The translations under genes and the position numbers were made by a program. Of a stretch of 64,000 nt of DNA, positions 17,911 through 26,059 are shown piece after piece (the first letter of the stretch is position 1; each line of letters opens with the position of its first letter). This stretch comes from CAWAMR01 sp963783095. Lineage in GTDB: Bacteria > Planctomycetota > Planctomycetia > Gemmatales > Gemmataceae. The stretch is taken from positions 62,001 through 126,000 of the forward strand of contig CAWAMR010000008.1 of assembly GCA_963783095.1 (NCBI GenBank). The letters are read 5' to 3'. The notes beneath the pieces were generated by a model, which was given only the letters and a program-made list of their open reading frames with translations, made no database searches and was not told the DNA's origin.

Positions 17911-19407
17911 ATGAATAAGAAGAGTGCAAGCACAGAAATGTATATACCCAACCAGTCGTCGCCCACACAATCTCCAGATTTGAGAAAAGTCGCCCATCAT
18001 TTGCCTTCGGATTTGAACATTGCTTTGCGCTTCCGTCTCGCTCCCTTGAATCCCTCAATCGCACTGATGTTTTTTTGGGGGTTAGCGGTTATCTTTGAAC
18101 TTTCCTACCCGGCTGCGACTTTATCGGCTGAGGAGCCAATGACTAGTCTCGATGAACGACTCCGACAGGACGTGGCTGAGTATCAGAAATACTTCACGCA
18201 TGGTAAAGACGGCTTGGAATTTATCAAGCTGACAGGACCAAACCACATTAAAGAATGGCAAATTGGCGCGGAAATGGGTATTGCCGCGGGACAGTTCTTA
18301 CTTGGTCATGCATTCTTTGCTGGTTCGGGAGTGACGAAAAACGACGCTTTAGCTTTCGAGTGGTTTCGCAAGTCGGCGAATCAAGGATACGGTCCGGCTG
18401 CGCAGCTCCCTTGGGAAGTGCTATGCGTGCGGTATTGGAATCCAGACAAATCTCTCGACAGCAATGGAATGGTTCATCCAGGGATCAAATCTAGGAAATG
18501 CCCAGGCGAAATATTGCGTAGCCCTGTGCTACAGAGACGGTCTCGGGGTAGAAAAGAGCCCCAAGCTTGCGGTCGAATGGTTTCGAAAAGCAGCGGAAAG
18601 CGGAGATTTCGGTGTTGACGTGCCGATGCCAGGTGTTTCATAATCGGTTATGGCGTTGAAAAAGATATTAGCCAAGCCGCAATTTGGTATAGGAAGGCTG
18701 CCGAAAAAGGACATTTGCTGGCACAAAACGCGATTGGTGAGCACTATTTTCATGGAAACGGCGTAGAGAAATCAGAAACCAATGCAATCCAATACTTCCG
18801 GAAAGCAGCAGAACAGGGGTTCGCACCTGCTCAACTCAACCTCGGGATTTGCTACCAGCTCGGAAAAGGGATTGAAAAAAATGAACAAGGTGCTGTGGGC
18901 TGGTATCGGAAGGCAGCTGACCAGGGTTTGCGGGAAGCCCAATACAATTTTGGTCGGTGCTATTGGGATGGAACTGGAGTCCAAAAAGACGTCAAAACGG
19001 CAATAGAGTGGTTTACCAAGTCTGCTTCTCAAGGAATGGCCTACGCGCAGTTCATGTTAGGAGATTGTTATTTGCAGGGCATCGGTGTTGAGCAAAACAA
19101 CATCGTTGGTGCCAGTTGGCTTCGTAACGCTGCCGAACAAGGTTTGGCTGATGCACAGATGTACTTGGGCGGTTGTTATGCGCGCGGAACCGGTGTGACT
19201 ATTGATCCGAAGCAGGCCTTCCACTGGAATCAAAAAGCAGCTGAACAAGGGCATGTTATGGCTCAATCGAATCTGGGCCGATTTTACCTGCTTGGTATGG
19301 GGGTAGAGCGTAACGAAGAAGCTGGCATTCAATGGTATCGTAAGGCTGCCAAACAAGGAGACCCCCACGCGATCGAGGCGTTGAAGAAACTTGGTGTTAC
19401 ACAATGA
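17911..19407 (+). CDS. Exported Sel1-repeat protein, frameshifted
   Basis: The likely start is ATG 17911, with a hydrophobic segment IALMFFWGLAVIFELSYPAA that may be a late signal anchor. About ten Sel1 repeats follow, each of the form A-x-LG-x-CYxxGxGVxKxxxxAxxWxRKAAxQG; good examples are GDCYLQGIGVEQNN and GGCYARGTGVTIDP. The middle is broken by indels near 18405 and 18620, since the missing repeats are found in the third frame (GLGVEKSPKLAVEWFRKAAE). Sel1 proteins are scaffolds for protein-protein contacts. Confidence 0.75.
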
Positions 19408-19639
19408 CCGCTTGCAAGCCAGAATAGCTCCGAAGCGTCCTGTACAAAAACATTGGGAAAGGCTCGAAACTCGATACCTCCATTGAAAAATCGATTTCGT
19501 TGCGATTTTTCAGCCACTAGCTTTGGAATGCCGGTATCTTTTGCGTTGTAATGTAGTAGTTGTTGTGCTTCTCACTCTTAAATGCGCCCTGCTCATGCAC
19601 ATGGCCATCACCAAACCCTTGCTCGCTTGCCACGAACTC

Positions 19640-20035
19640 GAAAACTCTCCTGCCCTAACTACCATCCGCACTTTCCTGGCTGCTGTGCCTCTTGCTGGCG
19701 ACGACTTGGCAGAATTATCTCGTCACCTCTTGCAACCTGCGCCTCTACACGACCAACTTCGCACCGTCGCCCGGCGATCTAGTCAGAAATTAGGTCGAGG
19801 CGACCTTCACGGGCTACGCCCGCAGCGATTCGCTTCCGACAGTCTTTACCCGATAAAGAATTTCGACGGGCAATACGCCTCGTACTCCAGCGCCAATGTC
19901 TGGCTCCCGCTCGCCGGTGCTTACCAGACGATCTACGGCGCATTCGTGACCGACAACAGCACGCTGGTCATGGCGTCGTTGTTCGGTAATCCCCGGGGAA
20001 GAAGAAGCGGTGACTTACGCATACCGCCGTGCTAG
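19640..20035 (+). pseudogene. Fragment of a phage-like planctomycete protein, copy 2
   Basis: Reads LLATTWQNYLVTSCNLRLYT, then TNFAPSPGDLV, a stop (TAG), VEATFTGYAR, and in another frame FDGQYASYSSANVWLPLAGA and YQTIYGAFVTDNSTLVMASL. It is paralogous to the fragment at 17.42-17.76 kb and longer at both ends. An in-frame stop and a frame change make it a pseudogene, although part of this could be sequence error. The pair brackets the Sel1 gene. Confidence 0.5.
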
Positions 20036-20066
20036 AATAAACCGATCTCCAACGGAGGATTCTGTT

Positions 20067-20318
20067 ATGACCGTGACCATCCACGACACGGCGGCGGTCG
20101 CCGCCCTGGCTTCCACAACCGGCCTCGAGGTTGAGGTCCGCGGACCGGATGGGCAACTGCTCGGCCGATTCACTCCCGCACCCCGTCCCGGTATGATGTT
20201 TCCCGAACTGGGCATCAGCGACGAGGAGATTGACCGCCGGCGCAACGATCCGGACGCCAAGTGGGTGACCGGTGAAGAGGTGATGCTCCGGCTCCGCTCC
20301 TTGCGGGAAGCCAAGTAA
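20067..20318 (+). CDS. Putative type II antitoxin, 83 aa
   Basis: ATG 20067 follows GGAGG. The protein starts MTVTIHDTAAVAALASTTGL and ends KWVTGEEVMLRLRSLREAK; the acidic C-terminal helix with WVTGEEVMxRL is common in planctomycete antitoxins paired with RelE-like toxins. The stop TAA overlaps the ATG of the next gene by one base (TAATG). It would be expected to bind the toxin and repress its own promoter. Confidence 0.65.
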   Translation: MTVTIHDTAAVAALASTTGLEVEVRGPDGQLLGRFTPAPRPGMMFPELGISDEEIDRRRNDPDAKWVTGEEVMLRLRSLREAK

Positions 20319-20578
20319 TGTTTGAGTACCGCTGGCTCGAGACTACCCTCGATAAACTGGCAGAGATCTACGTCGCCGCCGACGCATCGGAGCGGGACCG
20401 GATGGCAGCTGGAGTGGAGGCGTTCAACGCTCGGATCGCGGCCGACCCGCTCGAAGTAGGCGAGTCCAGGTTCGGCGGGTATCGGGTCGCCTTCCCACCA
20501 CTCTTGAGGGTGTACTTCCACGTCGATGAGAGCACGCGCCGGGTGCGGGTAATGGAAGTAACTCGCTATGGCCGCTAA
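20318..20578 (+). CDS. RelE/ParE-superfamily toxin-like protein, 86 aa
   Basis: Starts inside the stop codon of the antitoxin gene. The sequence MFEYRWLETTLDKLAEIYVA, ending VRVMEVTRYGR, with a central GGYRVAFPPLLRVYFHVDES, has the RelE/ParE arrangement of an N-terminal helix pair, a GxxRV...PLLRVxF strand and a short C-terminal strand. Most toxins of this fold cut mRNA on the ribosome; ParE types target gyrase. Which applies here cannot be told. Confidence 0.65.
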   Translation: MFEYRWLETTLDKLAEIYVAADASERDRMAAGVEAFNARIAADPLEVGESRFGGYRVAFPPLLRVYFHVDESTRRVRVMEVTRYGR

Positions 20579-20800
20579 CCCAGTAGCAACGGATTGAGAG
20601 CAGTACCGGTACGTGGAGCAGCAGGAAAGGCTGGCAAAGGCGCGCATCGACCCTGCTGAACCCGCAACTCGACCCCTATGGCGTGGTCCGCCTCTGGTAG
20701 TCTCCTGTGCAACTTCCCGCGATTCCGTACAAAGAAGTCGTGTTCGGGCGTGGAGCCTGTCCACGTCAATTCTTCATGTCGTTGCAGCAGGAAAATACAA

Positions 20801-22609
20801 ATGCTCAAAAATTCCAGAGTCCAGATGCTTCTTGTACTTGGACTCGGTGCAGTGCTTGGCTATGCCGCCGCTTCGGGAAACTTCAGCGCGTTCCAGAACG
20901 CCGATGGTGCCCCACCTCAAGAGACAACGGTTCACGAAAAGGTAGATCGTGGCGCTGCGCCTTCTTGCTGTTCGGAAGGCGCGAACAAGGGTCAGTTATT
21001 GGCGCGTGCAGCCAGCGCTCAAGGCGAGAAGAGCGGCAAGAAGCCGAACATCGTCGTCATCATGGGAGATGATGTCGGCATTTGGAACATCGGCGCGTAT
21101 CATCGCGGCATGATGTCGGGAAAGACTCCCAACCTCGACAAGCTCGCATCACAGGGCATGATCTTCACCGATTACTATGCGGAAGCAAGCTGCACTGCCG
21201 GTCGGGCGAACTTCATCACGGGTGAATTGCCGATCCGAACGGGTTTGACGACCGTGGGCCAGGCGGGCGCTGAGGTTGGCATGCCGGACAAGGCAGTTAC
21301 CACCGCCACGATCCTCAAATCGATGGGTTATGCCACGGGGCAATTCGGCAAGAACCACCTCGGCGATTTGAACAGGTACCTGCCCACGCTGCACGGCTTC
21401 GATGAATTCCACGGCTATCTCTACCATCTCGATGCCTTGTCGGACCCCTATTGGCCCTCGTATCCGAAGGATCCGGCCTTCCGCGCCAAGTACGGCCCAC
21501 GCAACGTCCTCCATACCTGGGCAGCTGACAAAGACGACGAGACCATCATGCCGCGCTGGGGCAAAGTCGGCATGCAAAAGATCCAGGACGACGGCCCCTT
21601 ACCGCCGCACCCGACCCAGGGCGTCAAGCTCAACATGGAAACGGTCGATGACGACTTCCTGAAATCGTCGCTCGCGTTCATGGACAAGGCCAAGGCCGAG
21701 GGCAAGCCATTCTTTCTTTGGCATAACCCGACGCGCATGCACATTTTTACCTTTCTGTCGGCGAAGTACAAAGCAATGATGAACGGCGAATCCAACTACG
21801 GCCTCGAGGAGGCCGGCATGGCCCAACTCGACGACATTGTCGGCTCAATCATGAAAAAGCTGGACGATATCGGCGAGGCCGAGAATACCCTCCTCGTCTT
21901 CACAACCGATAACGGCACCGAGGTGTTCACCTGGCCGGACGGCGGGATGACGCCGTTCAAGAGCAATAAAGGCACCTCCTACGAAGGTGGATTCCGCGTC
22001 CCGTGCATCGCCCGCTGGCCCGGCCACATCAAACCGGGAACGGTCGAGAACGGCCTGTTTTCCGGGCTGGACTGGCTGCCGACATTTGTCGCAGCGGCCG
22101 GCGACGCCGATATCAGCAAAAAGCTCTTGAAGGGAGTGAAGATCGGCGACAGAACCTACAAGAATCACCTCGACGGTTACAACCAATTGGAACTGCTCGA
22201 AGGTAAATCGCCATCCAAGCGCCATGAGATCTACTATTTCAGCGGTGCCACGTTTGCCGCAATTCGGCTCGAAGACATGAAGTTCCAGTTCATCCAGCAG
22301 CCGACGGGTTGGCCCGGACCGAAAATCGCAACCGATATGCCTATACTCACCAACCTCCGCCAAGATCCATTCGAACGGCTTTCCAATCTGACCTACGGTG
22401 AAAACGCAACTCTGAACAACAGCGCACCGGGGTATTTCATGGAATTCTACGCGCGAGAATTCTGGCGCTTCGTCCATGTGCAGGAAAAGGTCAAGGAACT
22501 TGCTTTGACCGCAGTGGAGTACCCGCCCATGCAGGATCCGGCCTCGTTCAACCTTGACGCGGTGAAAAAGCAGATAGAGACAATGATCAAAAACCGTCAC
22601 GGCCAGTGA
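20801..22609 (+). CDS. Secreted type I sulfatase (CTAGR active site)
   Basis: ATG 20801 follows AGGAAA. An N-terminal export helix (MLLVLGLGAVLGYAAASG) is followed by the sulfatase fold: NIVVIMGDDVGIWNIGAYHR (metal Asp pair), then EASCTAGRANFITGELPIRT, the CxAxR motif whose Cys becomes formylglycine, and FTTDNGTE for the second metal site. Length 602 aa. Intact, unlike many neighbours. Probably removes sulfate from organic or polysaccharide esters in the periplasm, after maturation by the FGE at 15.3 kb. The exact substrate cannot be read from sequence. Confidence 0.9.
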   Translation: MLKNSRVQMLLVLGLGAVLGYAAASGNFSAFQNADGAPPQETTVHEKVDRGAAPSCCSEGANKGQLLARAASAQGEKSGKKPNIVVIMGDDVGIWNIGAYHRGMMSGKTPNLDKLASQGMIFTDYYAEASCTAGRANFITGELPIRTGLTTVGQAGAEVGMPDKAVTTATILKSMGYATGQFGKNHLGDLNRYLPTLHGFDEFHGYLYHLDALSDPYWPSYPKDPAFRAKYGPRNVLHTWAADKDDETIMPRWGKVGMQKIQDDGPLPPHPTQGVKLNMETVDDDFLKSSLAFMDKAKAEGKPFFLWHNPTRMHIFTFLSAKYKAMMNGESNYGLEEAGMAQLDDIVGSIMKKLDDIGEAENTLLVFTTDNGTEVFTWPDGGMTPFKSNKGTSYEGGFRVPCIARWPGHIKPGTVENGLFSGLDWLPTFVAAAGDADISKKLLKGVKIGDRTYKNHLDGYNQLELLEGKSPSKRHEIYYFSGATFAAIRLEDMKFQFIQQPTGWPGPKIATDMPILTNLRQDPFERLSNLTYGENATLNNSAPGYFMEFYAREFWRFVHVQEKVKELALTAVEYPPMQDPASFNLDAVKKQIETMIKNRHGQ

Positions 22610-22686
22610 GAAGAAACCCTGCATGGGTTGCGCCGTGCGAGCAATGCCATATTGGTTATTAGTGACATAATGAATATTAAGTAATT

Positions 22687-22734
22687 ATTGTACAGTTATC
22701 GACGTGCCACGTGGCACGTCGATAACTGTACAAT
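22687..22734. repeat. Perfect 48-bp palindrome
   Basis: Bases 22687-22710 are the exact reverse complement of 22711-22734 with no loop; the centre is GTGCCACGTGGCAC. It lies between the convergent sulfatase and DUF4239-like genes, 78 bases after the sulfatase stop. Perfect loop-free palindromes of this length are uncommon because they extrude cruciforms. It may act as a bidirectional terminator but lacks strong T-runs. Confidence 0.9.
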
Positions 22735-22751
22735 CAATACCATGTATAATC

Positions 22752-23505
22752 TCATTCTCCGAGCCGAGAAATTACAGATCTCAACGGAGCACTGGGAACT
22801 TGGATCACGCCCTCAAACGGCCGGTCCATTTCAAGGACCAAAAAGAGCGCACCGGATACCGATATCATGCACACGACCAGGATGACGATGACCGTCAGAT
22901 TTCGGGGAGCCAGCAAGCCATAGCAGCCAAACAGAATGGTTAACCAGAAGGTCAGGACCACCAGAAACGGCACTGGAATCGAACTCTCTTTCTGCGCCAA
23001 CAACTTTTGTCGCGTCTGCGCCAGTGAAAGCATGATCTCCTGCGCGGGGCTTGAGCATGCGCTGAGCGTCGGTTTTTGGTTCGAGTGCCGAGATCTTGTC
23101 GAACATGGTCTCCCAGGCAACCCGCATTTCTGCTGGGTTCACGGAATTGCTATTCGGCCACATTACATCAATAAGGCTCTGAACGCCGGCCGGTATTGCT
23201 TCGCGTATTTCTTTCGTCTCAGCAGATCCATATCGAGCCAGGAGTCGGTCGAGGACCGTCACGTTGGCGGCAATTTCCCGGACGGCCGAACTCTGGTTGT
23301 CGTAAGTTCCTTTGGTCGTGGCGACCAGTAAGCCCAGGACCAGTGCCGTAAGCGTGGCAATCAGGGCCAGTCCCTGTTTGACGCTCTCTTTCGATTCGCC
23401 GTTCAGATGATCCTCCGGCAATACTCGAGCTATGAACATCCCGATCAATGTGCCGGCGAGTATACAGGCAAACACAATGGCAGCGATAGCGAGTGAACTG
23501 ATCAC
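22752..23505 (-). CDS. DUF4239/bestrophin-like membrane protein, one frameshift
   Basis: GTG 23505 is preferred because GGAGG lies six bases upstream. The N-terminus has one membrane helix (SLAIAAIVFACILAGTLIGM), the middle has GLALIATLTALVLGLLVATT KGTYDNQ, typical of DUF4239, and the C-terminus, in another frame after about 23050, has two helices (FLVVLTFWLTILFGCYGLLA and VIVILVVCMISVSGALFLVL) ending in RPFEG. The shift is a single base. The family resembles bestrophin-like channels, but its transport role is unproven. Confidence 0.7.
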
Positions 23506-23773
23506 GAACATCCTCCACGTGGCAACAAGTCGAACACTGCTTTGTCCCGAGACGAAAACGGTCGATCCTCAATGTTATACCTCAGGTAGCCTATGTTGAC
23601 GCAAGTCGCACGGAAGAAACTCAGTGCCAACTGCTCCGCAGCAAGCGACGTCGCTCATCGAATGCGGATTTCTGTCAGTTAAGACCACGATTCTCGTTTC
23701 CCGACTTGTTTTCCGTTGCATTTGTCCGAAACTGATATCGAACAACAATGGACCATTCTTCAAGGAGTTTGAC

Positions 23774-24100
23774 ATGAATCGAGTCGGCAACCGCTACGGC
23801 GCGGCAATTCTTTTTGCGGCCGTGGTTCTCGTTGGAATTGGGCTGATGGGCTACCTGCAACCGGCCTCCGTCAAGGCGAATAAAGAGGAGAAACCGGCAA
23901 TGAACTGCGCACATTATTCGGTGATTGAGACCGAAGGTCACAACGTCATCGTCACCGACAACGCAACCAACACGGTCTACTTCTACACAGTGGATAAGGG
24001 GGAGCCGGTCGGTTCGGATCTCAAACTGCGAGGCACCCTTGATCTGAACGAGGTCGGCAAGCCGGTGCTCAAGCCCAAGGCGATCAATATCCAGAAGTAG
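23774..24100 (+). CDS. Small exported protein, 108 aa
   Basis: ATG 23774 after AAGGAG. Residues 9-30 are a signal peptide or anchor (AAILFAAVVLVGIGLMGYLQ). The mature part has HYSVIETEGHNVIVTDNATN and VYFYTVDKGEPVGSDLKLRG, a beta-rich sequence resembling a single propeller-type blade or lipocalin strand set. Not a known enzyme. Similar short exported proteins are frequent in planctomycetes. Confidence 0.65.
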   Translation: MNRVGNRYGAAILFAAVVLVGIGLMGYLQPASVKANKEEKPAMNCAHYSVIETEGHNVIVTDNATNTVYFYTVDKGEPVGSDLKLRGTLDLNEVGKPVLKPKAINIQK

Positions 24101-24181
24101 CACGCACAATCTGGCGCTCTGGGGTTATCGATCGCGGAGTCTGCCAGGCAATGAATTCTTGTTTCTGAAAGGAGAAATCCA

Positions 24182-24499
24182 ATGATTCGTAAGCGAATCC
24201 TTCATGTCGGACTTGTGTTGGTCGCGCTCTTTGGAATGAACTCCATCGGTCGAGGCCAGGTTCGATATGAAGATGTGTACAATCCCTGGACCGGAGCACG
24301 CGGAGCGGCGACGCAAACGCACAATCCGTACACGGGAACCAACACACGAACGGCATCGGCCTACAATCCCTACACGGGCCGAACGACAACCGAAAAAGCG
24401 GCCTACAACCCATACACAGGGCGAGCAGCGGCCGAGAAAACTGTCTACAACCCATACACGGGAAGATCTGCGACTCGTTACGCTTATCGACGACGTTGA
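24182..24499 (+). CDS. Exported NPYTG-repeat protein
   Basis: ATG 24182 behind GAAAGGAGAAATCC. A signal peptide (ILHVGLVLVALFGMNSIGRG) is followed by a series of near-identical units: YNPWTGARGAATQT, HNPYTGTNTRTAS, AYNPYTGRTTTEKA, AYNPYTGRAAAEKT and VYNPYTGRSATRYA. The 13-14-residue Tyr/Asn/Pro/Gly repeat resembles cell-surface or extracellular matrix structural proteins. 105 aa. The stop is at the edge of a long inverted repeat. Confidence 0.7.
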   Translation: MIRKRILHVGLVLVALFGMNSIGRGQVRYEDVYNPWTGARGAATQTHNPYTGTNTRTASAYNPYTGRTTTEKAAYNPYTGRAAAEKTVYNPYTGRSATRYAYRRR

Positions 24500-24578
24500 T
24501 TCGTTGTGTAGCCGAATTCGCCAGAATTCGGGGTGGTGCGATACCCGAATTCTGGCGAATTTGGCTACACAACGAATC
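24498..24578. repeat. Long inverted repeat after the NPYTG gene
   Basis: Arms 24498-24533 and 24544-24578 pair over about 35 bases with one mismatch and a ten-base loop; the arms carry GATTCGTTGTGTAGCC and AATTCGCCAGAATTCGGG. It probably ends the upstream transcript, but its length and form match the other interspersed hairpins in the window. Confidence 0.85.
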
Positions 24579-24716
24579 TGGCGACCGCCAGAGATTCTGG
24601 TTACACCTCTATCTTCACAATAAGCAAATCCTCATAAAGTTTACTGCCGCGTTTACCGATATATTCGGTGCAATCACTATTTTCGTTAAACTCGGAAACT
24701 CTTGTGCGCTTCTACC

Positions 24717-24832
24717 GGGTGTAACCACATTCTCTGGGGGTCGTGGCGGCGGCTTCCAGTCGCCGAGAGGTTGCAGACGGCGACAGGATGCCGCCGCTAC
24801 GACGGCATCCCCCAGAGAAAATGGTTACACCC
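24717..24832. repeat. Interspersed hairpin repeat, intact copy A
   Basis: Outer arms GGGTGTAACCA and TGGTTACACCC enclose CTCTGGGGG / CCCCCAGAG and CGGCGGC / GCCGCCG, forming a long imperfect stem with a GAGAGGTTGCAGACGG-type tip. A second copy at 32657-34722 has the same arms but is split by a group II intron. The element ends in TTTT on the plus strand, so it could work as a terminator. Confidence 0.85.
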
Positions 24833-24899
24833 CTTTTACCAGAAAGAGCGTGAAGCGTTGGCGCTTTAAGATCGTTCTTGTTGCACAAGGTCGTTCAAA

Positions 24900-26054
24900 A
24901 TGCTCAAGAATTTGTCGATCGTGTTCGCCATAGCGGTCTCACTCTCATTGGGTGAGGCCACACGGGCGCTTTGCAGACCGGAACCACTTCGAATTCGCCA
25001 GCGGTTGTCGCCCAGAGTAGCTTTGCAACCGAAACCGGTGTTGTTCCCCAGACTGGCAGTTACCTGACCAGTCCTGTGCAAGACACGCCGGAATATCTCC
25101 GTCCGCGCGGGCTACTCCAGCAATCCTCTCCATGTTCAGATTCTGCACCGGCTCCGTTTACGCCCTTCATGCTGGGTGATTTTGCCGGCCCGGTGGCGAA
25201 TATGTTTTCGGATGTCAAAATCGCTGAGGGCGAAAGTCCCCGGCCCATGGATCGCTTCTTTCTGAAAGCCAACCTCTACGATGATCTGGTGCCCTATCGC
25301 TGGGCCGATCCGACTCAACCGATCCACAACGTGAACCTGTATCGCTACTCCTTCGGCTTTGAAAAGACCTTCATGGATGGGATCCTCTCGTTGGGATTGC
25401 GGATCCCGTTTTATACGCTCACCACGGAAGGCAAAGATTATGTCGTGAGCCCATCCTTGTTGGGTGGCACTACCGTGGGACCGGGTGGAGGGGGAAGCGT
25501 CGCTACGGAACTCGGCAATATTCAGCGCCATCCTCAAGGCTCTGCTTTGGGAAGATCGTGTGACGGGAAGTCTTATCTCCGCCGGTGCCACGTTGAGTTT
25601 TCCAACGGCCTCTTCCAATGCGATCAACCCGGGCATGTCAACCATCGCTTACGCGCAGCCTTTCGTCGGCTATATTGCGAACCTGAACAACTTCTATGTT
25701 CAGGGATTTTCATCGATCACTTTGCCGATCGCCAGTCCCCAGTCGATCGTGATGTTCAACGACATCGGCATCGGCTATTTCGCCTACCGAAGCAACTCCG
25801 GGCAATCGTTCCTGCAATCGGTTGCTCCGACCCTTGAGCTTCACGTGTTGACCCCGTTGACCCAAGCGAACCCAAACGTAAATTTGTTCGGAGTATTCGA
25901 CACGTTGAAATTGTACAACACTGTGGACCTCACGCTGGGCACGACGTTTCAGTTTAGCAATCGAACCACACTCGGCGTCGGAATGTCGGCACCGCTTACC
26001 GCCCCCAAGCCATTTGATTTGGAAGGAATCGTTCAACTGAATTATCTTTTCTAA
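24900..26054 (+). CDS. Outer-membrane beta-barrel-type exported protein, frameshifted
   Basis: ATG 24900 gives a clear signal peptide (LSIVFAIAVSLSLGEATRA). After a one-base shift near 24967 the protein continues LQTGTTSNSPAVVAQ, and after another near 25500 as SAIFKALLWEDRVTGSLISA. Alternating strands (FGFEKTFMDGILSLGLRIPF, VDLTLGTTFQFSNRTTLGVG) and the terminal aromatic ending LNYLF are typical of outer-membrane barrels. Joined length is about 380 aa. The 3' end is five bases from the convergent sulfatase. Confidence 0.6.
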
Positions 26055-26059
26055 GGTTC

